This document shows, one piece after another, positions 36,681-45,184 of a stretch of 64,000 nucleotides of DNA; position 1 is the stretch's first letter; every line of letters starts with the position of its first letter. Origin of the DNA: Dehalococcoidales bacterium (GTDB taxonomy: Bacteria > Chloroflexota > Dehalococcoidia > Dehalococcoidales > UBA5760). Location of the stretch: positions 1-64,000 of the forward strand of contig JAQUQE010000004.1 of NCBI GenBank assembly GCA_028716225.1, given 5' to 3'. Both the position numbers and the translations under genes were made by a program. The notes beneath the pieces are model-generated. The model was not told the origin of the DNA. It did not search any database and was given only the letters and a program-made list of their open reading frames with translations.

Positions 36681-37049
36681 GTGACGCATCGTATCGAGCA
36701 AGTGAATAAACTCATGCGTCGTGAGCTCAGTGAATTACTGCAGCACCAGGTTAAAGACCCTCGTCTTGGCGCCCTTATTACGGTGACCGAAGTCTCTACT
36801 TCCCCCGACTTGAAATATGCCAAGGTATTCGTCAGTAATATCGGCAGCGAGGAAGAAAACCGAGAAATACTGGGAGTACTGTCAGCCGCTTCTGGTTATC
36901 TGCGTAATGAGATGTCACAGCGTCTAAAGCTGCGGCGTATTCCTGAGCTCAGCTTCAGATGGGATGATTCCATCAAGCACGGGGATCACATCCTAAAGCT
37001 AATTGAACAGACTACCGGGGATAATACCGCTGAACAGCATAGAGACTGA
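36681..37049 (+). CDS. rbfA: Ribosome-binding factor A
   Basis: A 122-residue RbfA, a 30S maturation factor with a KH-type fold. RIEQVNKLMRRELSELLQHQVKDPRLG, split by family motifs, and the strand VSTSPDLKYAKVFVSN are typical; the end FRWDDSIKHGDHILKLI matches. It starts at GTG 36681 with AGGA seven bases upstream, 21 bases after infB. Confidence 0.93.
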   Translation: MTHRIEQVNKLMRRELSELLQHQVKDPRLGALITVTEVSTSPDLKYAKVFVSNIGSEEENREILGVLSAASGYLRNEMSQRLKLRRIPELSFRWDDSIKHGDHILKLIEQTTGDNTAEQHRD

Positions 37050-37051
37050 TT

Positions 37052-37951
37052 GTGGATGGCATACTGAATATCAACAAGCCCCGGGGTATAACGTCATTCG
37101 ATGTCGTCGCCCGAGTCAGGCGGCTGACCGGAGAGAAGCGGGTGGGACATGCCGGCACACTTGACCCGGAGGCCACCGGAGTCCTGCCGGTCTGTCTGGG
37201 CAAGGGAACCCGGATTGTCGAGTTTCTGGTAGATACCACCAAGGCTTATCGGGCTCAGATCGAACTGGGAGTGGCTACTGATACCGGTGACGCCAGCGGT
37301 CAAATTATCCGACGGGAAAACCCCTCTAAAATCAGCCGGGCACGTCTAGAGTCGGAGCTCACCTCTTTTTGCGGTACTATAGAGCAGATTCCGCCGATGT
37401 ACAGCGCCGTTAAGTATCAGGGCAGACCTCTCTACCAATTGGCACGGGCTGGCATCGAGATTGAAAGGAAAAGCCGACCGGTTATTGTCTACAGCCTTAA
37501 TCTTACCGGCTGGCAACCGCCGGTAGCCACGGTAGAAGTAGTATGTGGCAAGGGCACCTACATTCGTTCACTGGCCCAGGATTTAGGAAACGCTCTGGGC
37601 TGCGGAGCTACTCTGAATAATCTCTCCCGTTTGAGGTGCGGCATCTTTGATATCAAAGACGCGGTTCCTTTAGACCGGCTTGAGGCTGCCTGCCGCCACG
37701 GCTACTGGCAGAATTTCTTCTATCCCATTGATACTGTGCTCATAGACTGGGATGCCATTATCGTTGACGACAAGGCCAGTCAGCTCATTCGAAACGGGCG
37801 CCCAGTGGCCTTAAGTAGCGATAACAACAATAAGGAAGACCGTTCTTATCGGCGCTATTGCCGGGCCTATACGCTTGACGGCTGCTTCCTGGGCGTGTTA
37901 CGCTTCAACCTGGAAAGAAGCGAGTGGCAACCGGAAAAGGTCTTTGCTTAA
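37052..37951 (+). CDS. truB: tRNA pseudouridine-55 synthase
   Basis: A 299-residue TruB that makes Psi55 in the tRNA T-loop. The N-terminal NINKPRGITSFDVVARVRR precedes the catalytic Asp in GHAGTLDPEATGVLPVCLG at about residue 38. Next is TGDASGQI, then VVCGKGTYIRSLAQDLG. The C-terminal region from 235 is PUA-like. GTG start at 37052. Last gene of the nusA block. Confidence 0.94.
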   Translation: MDGILNINKPRGITSFDVVARVRRLTGEKRVGHAGTLDPEATGVLPVCLGKGTRIVEFLVDTTKAYRAQIELGVATDTGDASGQIIRRENPSKISRARLESELTSFCGTIEQIPPMYSAVKYQGRPLYQLARAGIEIERKSRPVIVYSLNLTGWQPPVATVEVVCGKGTYIRSLAQDLGNALGCGATLNNLSRLRCGIFDIKDAVPLDRLEAACRHGYWQNFFYPIDTVLIDWDAIIVDDKASQLIRNGRPVALSSDNNNKEDRSYRRYCRAYTLDGCFLGVLRFNLERSEWQPEKVFA

Positions 37952-38027
37952 GGCAAGTTTCCGGTGCCTTATTTCAGGAGTTAAAGAGACCTAATTATGG
38001 TAAGAAAGAAAGGAGAGGGGTTAAACC

Positions 38028-39131
38028 GTGGGGAACATAAACGTAGCGATAATAGGGGTAGGTAATTGTGCCTCATCCCTGGTACAGGGTGTCCATTATT
38101 ACAAGAAAGCTAAAGAAAACGAATTTGTGCCGGGGCTGATGCATGTTAACCTGGGTGGGTACCGCATAAGCGACATAAATTTTGTAGCCGCCTTCGATAT
38201 CAATAAGCTAAAGGTCGGCAAGGATCTGGCGGAAGCAATCTTCGCTCCACCGAACAATACCTTCAAGTTTACCGATGTGCCTGCGACAGGGGTTAAGGTA
38301 AATAGGGGTATGACCCATGACGGTCTGGGCAAGTATCTTGCCGAAATAATCGAAAAGGCACCCGGCCCCACCGCTGATATTATCGGCATCCTCAAAGAAA
38401 CGAAGACCCATGTGGTACTCAACTATTTACCCGTCGGCAGTGAGGAAGCGACCAAATGGTACGTCGAACAGGTGCTGGCGGCAGGCTGCGGCTTAATCAA
38501 TTGTATTCCAGTCTTTATCGCCCGTGAGAAATACTGGCAAAAACGTTTCGAGGAGAAGGGACTCCCGGTCATCGGAGATGATATAAAATCTCAGGTCGGA
38601 GCGACGATTGTCCACCGTGTTCTCACCCGTCTTTTTATGGACCGTGGCGTCAAGCTGCAGCGGACATATCAGTTGAATTTCGGCGGCAATACCGACTTCC
38701 TCAACATGTTGGAACGGGAACGCCTGGAGTCTAAGAAAATATCGAAAACCAATGCGGTTACCTCACAGTTAGACTATAAGCTTAATCCTGACGACATTCA
38801 CGTCGGCCCCAGCGATTATGTCCCCTGGCTTACCGACCGCAAGTTTTGTCATATCAAAATGGAGGGACAGACCTTCGGCGATGTCCCCCTGAACCTGGAA
38901 CTAAAACTGGAGGTATGGGATAGCCCTAACTCAGCAGGAGTGGTCATTGACGCCATAAGGTGCTGCAAGCTTGCCCTGGACTGCGGATTGAAGGGCTCGC
39001 TGACGGCTCCATCATCCTACTTTATGAAGTCACCGCCCGTTCAATACAGCGATGATGAAGCCCGCCGGATGGTGGAAGAGTATATTACCAATTGCCAGCA
39101 GGCCGGGCAGAAGAAAAGTCCTGCTCAGTGA
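38028..39131 (+). CDS. ino1: Myo-inositol-1(3)-phosphate synthase
   Basis: A 367-residue NAD-dependent isomerase converting glucose-6-phosphate to inositol phosphate. NAD site [16 protein letters not shown]; family motifs IISDINF-type ([12 protein letters not shown]), [26 protein letters not shown] and [13 protein letters not shown]. Short prokaryotic/archaeal-type length. GTG start with GGAGAGGGG upstream. It leads an apparent inositol-lipid cluster with the next two genes. Confidence 0.93.
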   Translation: MGNINVAIIGVGNCASSLVQGVHYYKKAKENEFVPGLMHVNLGGYRISDINFVAAFDINKLKVGKDLAEAIFAPPNNTFKFTDVPATGVKVNRGMTHDGLGKYLAEIIEKAPGPTADIIGILKETKTHVVLNYLPVGSEEATKWYVEQVLAAGCGLINCIPVFIAREKYWQKRFEEKGLPVIGDDIKSQVGATIVHRVLTRLFMDRGVKLQRTYQLNFGGNTDFLNMLERERLESKKISKTNAVTSQLDYKLNPDDIHVGPSDYVPWLTDRKFCHIKMEGQTFGDVPLNLELKLEVWDSPNSAGVVIDAIRCCKLALDCGLKGSLTAPSSYFMKSPPVQYSDDEARRMVEEYITNCQQAGQKKSPAQ

Positions 39132-39169
39132 CAATAGGAGCAAGGCGAGGAGGGGTTGGCCAATCATAA

Positions 39170-40393
39170 ATGAAGATAGCGTTAGTCTCACCCTATGACT
39201 TCTCTCACCCGGGTGGTGTGGTTAATCATATCTGCTCGCTGGGCCACTACCTTACCGAGATGGGACATGAAGTAAGGTTTATTGCTCCGGCTTCTCAGTC
39301 CGTCACTAACCTCGGCGACCGTTTTATTCCTATCGGCAAGCCCCGCCCTATACCCGCCAGCGGGTCTATTGCCCGTATTACCATATCACCCATGCTGTCA
39401 ACGACGATAACCGCCATGCTCGATAAAGAGAAATTCGACATTATCCACCTCCACGAGCCGTTGATGCCCATGATGTGCACCACCGTGCTCCGTATGTCCT
39501 GTACCGCCAACGTGGGCACCTTTCACGCCTTCGATGGCAAGGGGTATTATGCTGCCAAGCCCTTCGGCAATTTATTTTTCAAGAGATGGTTCAGCAAGCT
39601 GGACGGTAGAATTGCCGTATCCAAGCCGGCGGCTGAATTCGTCAATAGACACTTCCCGGAAGAGTACAATATTATTCCCAACGGCGTCGATACAGAGCAT
39701 TTTCACCCTGACGTATTACCAATCGACGAGTTATGTGACGGGAAGCTGAATATCCTGTTTGTCGGTCGTCTCGAAAAGCGAAAGGGAGCCGACCACCTGC
39801 TCAAAGCCTACCAGCGGGTCAAAGAGGAGATACCCAACTCACGGCTGATTATAGTAGGACCCGGGACCAGTCTACGCGGCAAGTATGATAGACTGGTCAA
39901 GAAAAACGGTTTGAAGGATGTCGTTTTTGTCGGTTTCACCAGCTATGGCGAGCTACCCAGGTACTATAAGACGGCCGACATCTTCTGTGCGCCGGCAACC
40001 GGCTGTGAGAGCTTCGGCATCGTTCTGCTGGAGGCAATGGCGGTGGGCAAACCGGTCGTCGCCTCGAACATAGCTGGCTATGCCAGCATATTAGCCGACG
40101 GCGTCGAGGGGATACTGGTACCGCCCAAAGATGATGAAAAACTGGCCCGGGCCCTGATCTCTCTGCTTAACGACGAGCCGTTAAGGCGCAGGATGGGGGC
40201 CAATGGGATACGCAAAGCGGCGGAGTATGACTGGAAGAAGATTGCCCGTAAGGTACTGGACTTCTATATCGAAGTGCTGAAAAACAAGCCCGAACATAGA
40301 GAGACCTTCTCATTAAGGAAGATCATCATAGAAAAAATGAGCAGCCTTGTTGCGGAAAGCAGACGGAATGGAAAAACTAACCGGAGTTCGTAA
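39170..40393 (+). CDS. GT4 glycosyltransferase, PimA-like
   Basis: A 407-residue GT-B glycosyltransferase. The N-terminal ALVSPYDFSHPGGVVNHI and EKFDIIHLHEPLMPMM are like PimA-type phosphatidylinositol mannosyltransferases. The C-terminal domain has the donor-binding CESFGIVLLEAMAVGKPVVA (E-x7-E). It acts at the cytoplasmic membrane face. Position between ino1 and a CDP-alcohol phosphatidyltransferase makes a phosphatidylinositol acceptor likely; sugar identity is inferred, not seen. Confidence 0.85.
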   Translation: MKIALVSPYDFSHPGGVVNHICSLGHYLTEMGHEVRFIAPASQSVTNLGDRFIPIGKPRPIPASGSIARITISPMLSTTITAMLDKEKFDIIHLHEPLMPMMCTTVLRMSCTANVGTFHAFDGKGYYAAKPFGNLFFKRWFSKLDGRIAVSKPAAEFVNRHFPEEYNIIPNGVDTEHFHPDVLPIDELCDGKLNILFVGRLEKRKGADHLLKAYQRVKEEIPNSRLIIVGPGTSLRGKYDRLVKKNGLKDVVFVGFTSYGELPRYYKTADIFCAPATGCESFGIVLLEAMAVGKPVVASNIAGYASILADGVEGILVPPKDDEKLARALISLLNDEPLRRRMGANGIRKAAEYDWKKIARKVLDFYIEVLKNKPEHRETFSLRKIIIEKMSSLVAESRRNGKTNRSS

Positions 40394-40991
40394 GTCCGCC
40401 TACCGCCTTACTGAACCGGCCGTACAACTCCTGATGAGGACAGGTATTACCCCCAATAACTTAAGCTGGTTAGGCTTCTCAATAGCCGTGGGTGCTGCCG
40501 TCCTCATCGCTACCGGGCACCTCTTTATTGCCGGCTTTGTGGTAATTGCTGCCGGCTTCTTTGACATGCTGGACGGGTCGCTGGCGCGCCGTACTAACAG
40601 GGTCACAGCATCCGGCGCTGTCCTTGACTCCACCCTGGACCGCGTATCTGAGGCAGTGCTGCTGCTGGGCGTCATGATTTTCTACCTCCTCCTGGGCAAC
40701 CGGCCCGCGCTGGGGATACTGTTTGTCTGCCTTGCCCTAATCGGCTCGCCACTGACAAGCTATATCAGGGCGAAGGCGGAAGCAATAGGAATAGACTGCA
40801 AAATGGGTTTGTTCACCAGGCCGGAGCGGGTAATTGTGCTGGCGGTAGGTCTACTGGCCAGCCCTCTTAACAACAACGCCCTAATCATCGCCCTGGCTGT
40901 CATAGCTACCTTAAGTTTTGTTACCGCCGGGCAGAGGCTGTCCTATTTACTCAAACAAACCGGAAATCAGTGTGGGGGAAGGTTAGGATAA
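40368..40991 (+). CDS. CDP-alcohol phosphatidyltransferase (likely phosphatidylinositol-phosphate synthase)
   Basis: A 207-residue membrane enzyme that would join CDP-diacylglycerol (or another CDP-lipid) to an alcohol. It carries the complete signature D-G-x2-A-R-x8-G-x3-D-x3-D in DGSLARRTNRVTASGAVLD and the next four residues. About six membrane helices are visible. The start is ATG 40368, overlapping the glycosyltransferase end by 26 bases; an earlier TTG is unlikely. Being next to ino1, inositol phosphate is the probable acceptor. Phosphatidylglycerol-phosphate synthase is the alternative. Confidence 0.85.
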   Translation: MEKLTGVRKSAYRLTEPAVQLLMRTGITPNNLSWLGFSIAVGAAVLIATGHLFIAGFVVIAAGFFDMLDGSLARRTNRVTASGAVLDSTLDRVSEAVLLLGVMIFYLLLGNRPALGILFVCLALIGSPLTSYIRAKAEAIGIDCKMGLFTRPERVIVLAVGLLASPLNNNALIIALAVIATLSFVTAGQRLSYLLKQTGNQCGGRLG

Positions 40992-41080
40992 CCGCCACGG
41001 TTTAGTCGCCTTTGGCGATCCTTCTACCTGTTCTGGCTAAAACAACTACGATACGCTGATTAAACTTGAAAGGGGATACA

Positions 41081-42367
41081 ATGTCGGTTATTGCTGTTAT
41101 TGGAGCGCAATGGGGAGACGAAGGAAAGGGTAAGATAGTCGACCTTTTGGCTGAAAAAGCAAGAGTAGTGGTACGTTTTTCGGGTGGTGATAATGCCGGG
41201 CATACCGTAATCAACCAATACGGTGAATTCGGGCTGCATATTATCCCGTCCGGTATTTTCTATCCCGGGGTTACCTGCATCGTCGGCAACGGGGTAGTAA
41301 TCAACCCGGAGATACTCATCGGTGAGATTAGCCAGCTTGAGCAACGGGGTGTGGACACCGGCAGGCTGTTTATCAGCGACCGGGCTCACCTGATTATGCC
41401 CTACCACACCCTGCTTGATGGTCTGGAAGAAGAATCAAGGGGAGGCAATGCAATCGGGACAACGCGCAAGGGCATCGGGCCCGCCTTTGCCGACAAGACG
41501 GCCAGGCTGGGTATCAGGGTAGGTGACCTTCTGGAGAAAGAAGCACTGCTGAAGCGTCTGCGCTTTATCCTGGAAAGCAAGAACGCCATTCTGACCAGGG
41601 TCTACGGGGTGAAGCCCCTGTCAGTGGATGAAATCTACAGCCGGTACTGCCGGTATGGAGAACTACTGGCCCCTCGCATCCGGGAGACAGTGGTAATGCT
41701 GTCGGAAGCACTGGATAGGAATGAGCCGATTATGCTGGAGGGAGCCCAAGGAGCACTGCTTGATCCTGACTTCGGCACATACCCCTATACCACCTCATCC
41801 TCACCCCTGGCCGGTGGCAGTTGTCTGGGCAGCGGTATCGGCCCGAAGCAGGTTAAAAGCATACTGGGCGTAGTTAAGGCTTATTGCACCAGGGTAGGTG
41901 GCGGCCCCATGCCAACTGAGCTAACTGACGAGACCGGAGACTCTATTCGGGAACTGGCCCATGAGTACGGTACTACCACCGGCAGGCCGCGCCGCTGCGG
42001 TTGGTTCGACGCCGTAGCGACCCGTTTCAGCGCCCGGGTTAACAGCTTGACCGGTATTGCCATTACCCGCCTTGATGTCCTTGATACCCTGCCCCGATTG
42101 AAGATATGTACCGGCTATAAACTGGAGGGAGAGGTAATCAATTACTTCCCGGCAAGTATAACCGCTCTGAGCAAGTGTCAACCCGTCTACGAGGAGCTGC
42201 CCGGCTGGCAGTCTGCTACCAGCCACATCCGGGACTACGAGCAGCTACCGGCTGAGGCCAGACAATATGTCGTCAGGCTGGAAAAGCTTACTGCCTGCCC
42301 GGCCAACATTATCTCGGTAGGTCCCGAAAGAGATCAGACCATTCATAAAATACCCCTGTCATTCTAG
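41081..42367 (+). CDS. purA: Adenylosuccinate synthetase
   Basis: A 428-residue enzyme of AMP synthesis (IMP + Asp + GTP). N-terminal VIAVIGAQWGDEGKGKIVD, FSGGDNAGHT, GTTRKGIGPAFADK, and C-terminal TGRPRRCGWFDAVATRF are family signatures. ATG 41081 has AAAGGGG upstream; a TTG five codons earlier is out-scored. Complete, single-gene unit. A small hairpin at about 41007-41020 (TCGCC/GGCGA) lies upstream. Confidence 0.96.
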   Translation: MSVIAVIGAQWGDEGKGKIVDLLAEKARVVVRFSGGDNAGHTVINQYGEFGLHIIPSGIFYPGVTCIVGNGVVINPEILIGEISQLEQRGVDTGRLFISDRAHLIMPYHTLLDGLEEESRGGNAIGTTRKGIGPAFADKTARLGIRVGDLLEKEALLKRLRFILESKNAILTRVYGVKPLSVDEIYSRYCRYGELLAPRIRETVVMLSEALDRNEPIMLEGAQGALLDPDFGTYPYTTSSSPLAGGSCLGSGIGPKQVKSILGVVKAYCTRVGGGPMPTELTDETGDSIRELAHEYGTTTGRPRRCGWFDAVATRFSARVNSLTGIAITRLDVLDTLPRLKICTGYKLEGEVINYFPASITALSKCQPVYEELPGWQSATSHIRDYEQLPAEARQYVVRLEKLTACPANIISVGPERDQTIHKIPLSF

Positions 42368-42454
42368 GGAAAAAGACAAAAGACGGACTGGTCTCTAGAT
42401 TACCTGGACCCAATTCTGATGAATCAGGTAAGACCATATCTTTACCTGGCAGCC

Positions 42455-43348
42455 CTAGCTTACCGGTAGGTCAATATGGTAGTTTTGCAGAGTATCCCTG
42501 ATAACAGCGGCCGTCTTTTCATCAGGTGCAGTAAGGGGCAACCGGGGATTACCGACCTGGAAACCGATATGGTTCAGGGCATACTTGGTCGGGATAGGGT
42601 TGGCGACAATAAAGAGAGCGTTAATCAGAGGCAGCAAATGGCGGTGGATATCAGCCGCAACTCCGGTATCACCAATCATAAAGCTATCAATCATTTTCTT
42701 AATCTGGTTACCCACCAGGTGCGAGGCAACGCTGATAACACCATAGCCGCCCAAGGCCAGTATGGGCAGTGTATCGCCGTCGTTGCCGCTCCAGACCAGG
42801 AAACCATCCCGTGCACCGTCGATAACCCGTGCCACCTGTTCCAGGTTGCCGCTGGCCTCTTTCAAGCCAATAATATTATCTATCCGGCTCAACCGGATGG
42901 CGGTATCGGCAGAAAGATTTACCACGGTACGTGATGGCACATTGTACAGGATACAGGGCAGGCTGGTACTCTCGGCAATCGTCCTGAAGTGCTGGTATAG
43001 GCCCTCCTGGGTAGGCTTATTATAGTAGGGGACCACCAGGAGACAGGCATCAACTCCGACGCTTTCAGCCGCTTTGGTCGCCTCTAGGGCTTCCGCAGTG
43101 CTGTTACTCCCCGTTCCGGCCACGACCGACCCGCGCTCACCCACGGCCTTCTTTATCTCGGTAAAAATGCGTATTTCTTCATCCCGGACAAGGGTAGGCG
43201 ACTCTCCGGTCGTACCCACCACCACCAAGCCTTCGCTTCCCGAGTCAAGCAGCGCCAGGGCCAGTCTCCTAGCTTGCTCATAGTCGACCTCCCCCTTCTG
43301 ATTGAAGGGGGTTACCATTGCCGTCAGCAACCTACCCGGCTTTCTCAT
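42455..43348 (-). CDS. dapA: 4-hydroxy-tetrahydrodipicolinate synthase
   Basis: A 297-residue class I aldolase-type enzyme of the lysine/diaminopimelate pathway. GTTGESPTL binds pyruvate, YNVPSRTVVNL carries the catalytic Tyr and IIGLKEASGNLEQ the Schiff-base Lys near residue 160. Starts ATGA-overlapping asd. Last gene in dapB-asd-dapA. Confidence 0.95.
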   Translation of the reverse strand: MRKPGRLLTAMVTPFNQKGEVDYEQARRLALALLDSGSEGLVVVGTTGESPTLVRDEEIRIFTEIKKAVGERGSVVAGTGSNSTAEALEATKAAESVGVDACLLVVPYYNKPTQEGLYQHFRTIAESTSLPCILYNVPSRTVVNLSADTAIRLSRIDNIIGLKEASGNLEQVARVIDGARDGFLVWSGNDGDTLPILALGGYGVISVASHLVGNQIKKMIDSFMIGDTGVAADIHRHLLPLINALFIVANPIPTKYALNHIGFQVGNPRLPLTAPDEKTAAVIRDTLQNYHIDLPVS

Positions 43349-44382
43349 CTTCTACTCTCCATCGGATTCAGCCATTCCCTCTGGACCATTTCCTCAGCAA
43401 TCTGAACGGCATTCAAGGCTGCTCCCTTGCGCAGATTATCGGCAACAACCCACATCACCAGACCATTGGAGTGAGATGCATCCCGGCGGATACGCCCGAC
43501 AAATACCTCATCGGTACCAGCAGACGGCCAGGCTTGAGGATAAAGGCTGATGGAAGGATCGTCCAGCACCTTAACCCCTGGGGCCTGGGCAAGAATCCGC
43601 TCGGCATCATCGGGGAGCATCAGCTGAGAAAACTCCACACAGACTGCCTCACTATGACCGGTGAATACCGGGACCCGCACACAGGTAGCCGAAATAGCTA
43701 TCTCATCAGCATGCATTATCTTCCTCGTCTCTTCCACCATCTTCCACTCTTCTTTGGTATAGCCGTTGTCCAGGAAAACGTCTATCTCAGGCAGGACATT
43801 AAAGGCTATCTGATGCGGGTAAACGTGGGGAATAACACTCTGCCCGTTCAAGACCTGCTTGACCTGTACTGTTAACTCTTCAATGGCAGCGGAACCGGTA
43901 CCCGAGACCGACTGGTAGGTATCGACGATAATCCGCTTGATAGGATTAACCTTGTGTAATGGGTACAGGGCTACTACCATCTGAATGGTGGAGCAATTGG
44001 GATTAGCGATAATACCGTTATGCAGCTTGATATCCTCGGGATTAACCTCAGGTACCACCAGAGGAACCGTCGGCACCATTCTAAAAGCAGCGCTATTGTC
44101 GATCACTACCGCCCCTGATTTGGCCGCTATTGGCGAGAAGTAGCGGCTGATTTCAGCGCCGGCGGAAAATAGAGCAATATCTATTCCCTGGAAGGACTCG
44201 GCAGCAGTCTCCTGAACCTCGATTTCCTTACCGGCAAAGTATAATTTCTTACCTGCGGAGCGGTCGGAAGCAAAAAGCCCCATCGAGGCTACCGGGAAAT
44301 CGCGCTGTTCCAGTACCTTGATGAACTCCTGTCCGACCAGCCCGGTGGCACCAACAATAGCTACCTTGTATTTTTTCTTCAA
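43345..44382 (-). CDS. asd: Aspartate-semialdehyde dehydrogenase
   Basis: A 345-residue NADP-dependent dehydrogenase feeding lysine, threonine and methionine synthesis. AIVGATGLVGQEFIKVL is the cofactor loop, GIIANPNCSTIQMV carries the catalytic Cys near 129, and RVPVFTGHSEAVCVEF the catalytic His region. ATGA overlap with both dapB and dapA. Confidence 0.95.
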   Translation of the reverse strand: MKKKYKVAIVGATGLVGQEFIKVLEQRDFPVASMGLFASDRSAGKKLYFAGKEIEVQETAAESFQGIDIALFSAGAEISRYFSPIAAKSGAVVIDNSAAFRMVPTVPLVVPEVNPEDIKLHNGIIANPNCSTIQMVVALYPLHKVNPIKRIIVDTYQSVSGTGSAAIEELTVQVKQVLNGQSVIPHVYPHQIAFNVLPEIDVFLDNGYTKEEWKMVEETRKIMHADEIAISATCVRVPVFTGHSEAVCVEFSQLMLPDDAERILAQAPGVKVLDDPSISLYPQAWPSAGTDEVFVGRIRRDASHSNGLVMWVVADNLRKGAALNAVQIAEEMVQREWLNPMESRR

Positions 44383-45182
44383 CCCTTATCCTCCAAGCCA
44401 AGTAATGTATCCAGGCCATAGATCAACCCTTTGTGTCCGACCACTTTCTTCACAGCCAGTATAACACCAGGCATAAAACACTCTCTACTGATTGTATCAT
44501 GTCGTATGCTCAATGTCTGCCCCGGTCCGCCCAGGATTACTTCCTGGTGGGCCAGCAGCCCGGGCAGCCGCACGCTGTGAATAGCAACACCATCCACCTG
44601 CTCCCCACGGCTGGCGTAAGTCCGCTTCTGTTCCGCGGAGAGAAACGGCTTACCCTTTGCCGCTACCATCGCCCGGGCCGTGGACAGGGCAGTTCCCGAA
44701 GGCGCATCCACCTTCAGGTGATGATGCAGTTCGATAATCTCGGCATAGTCTAAATACCTGGCGGCTATCCTGGCCAGGTGCATCATCAGTACCGCTCCCA
44801 GAGCGAAGTTAGGTGCTACCACCGCCCCTACCCGGTGGGTCTGTGACAGCCGGCCAATCTCATTAACCTCAGCCTCGGTCAGACCTGTGGTCCCTATTAC
44901 CAGGTTGACGCCTTTGGCAGCAGCTATACGCACCGCCGGCATAGTGGCCCGAGCAACTGTAAAATCTACCAGTACGTCAGGCTTGCAGCTGTTAATGATA
45001 TACTCAAGGTCAGAGGAAAGCGGAACGTTACCATCGCCGTCAGGCAAGGGCAGGCTGTCTTCCTTAGTCTGTAGTTCCACAGCACCGACAACCTGCATCC
45101 CGTCCTCACGGCAGACGGCGCTGATTACTTCTCGCCCCATTTTACCCAGGGCACCATGGACAGCTACTCTGACCGGTCTCAT
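44379..45182 (-). CDS. dapB: 4-hydroxy-tetrahydrodipicolinate reductase
   Basis: A 267-residue reductase. VAVHGALGKMGREVISAV is the NAD(P) loop, VDFTVARATMPAV and GTTGLTEAEV follow, and EIIELHHHLKVDAPSGTAL carries the catalytic His and Lys. It starts two bases after the pnp stop, so diaminopimelate genes appear to be transcribed with rpsO-pnp. Confidence 0.95.
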   Translation of the reverse strand: MRPVRVAVHGALGKMGREVISAVCREDGMQVVGAVELQTKEDSLPLPDGDGNVPLSSDLEYIINSCKPDVLVDFTVARATMPAVRIAAAKGVNLVIGTTGLTEAEVNEIGRLSQTHRVGAVVAPNFALGAVLMMHLARIAARYLDYAEIIELHHHLKVDAPSGTALSTARAMVAAKGKPFLSAEQKRTYASRGEQVDGVAIHSVRLPGLLAHQEVILGGPGQTLSIRHDTISRECFMPGVILAVKKVVGHKGLIYGLDTLLGLEDKG

Positions 45183-45184
45183 AA

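Noticed and set aside
42389-42440. Bidirectional terminator between purA and dapA
   Set aside because: Inverted segments TGGTCT/AGACCA and TTACCTG/CAGGTAA exist, but the stem has an asymmetric gap, an 18-nt loop and no T-run; too weak to annotate.
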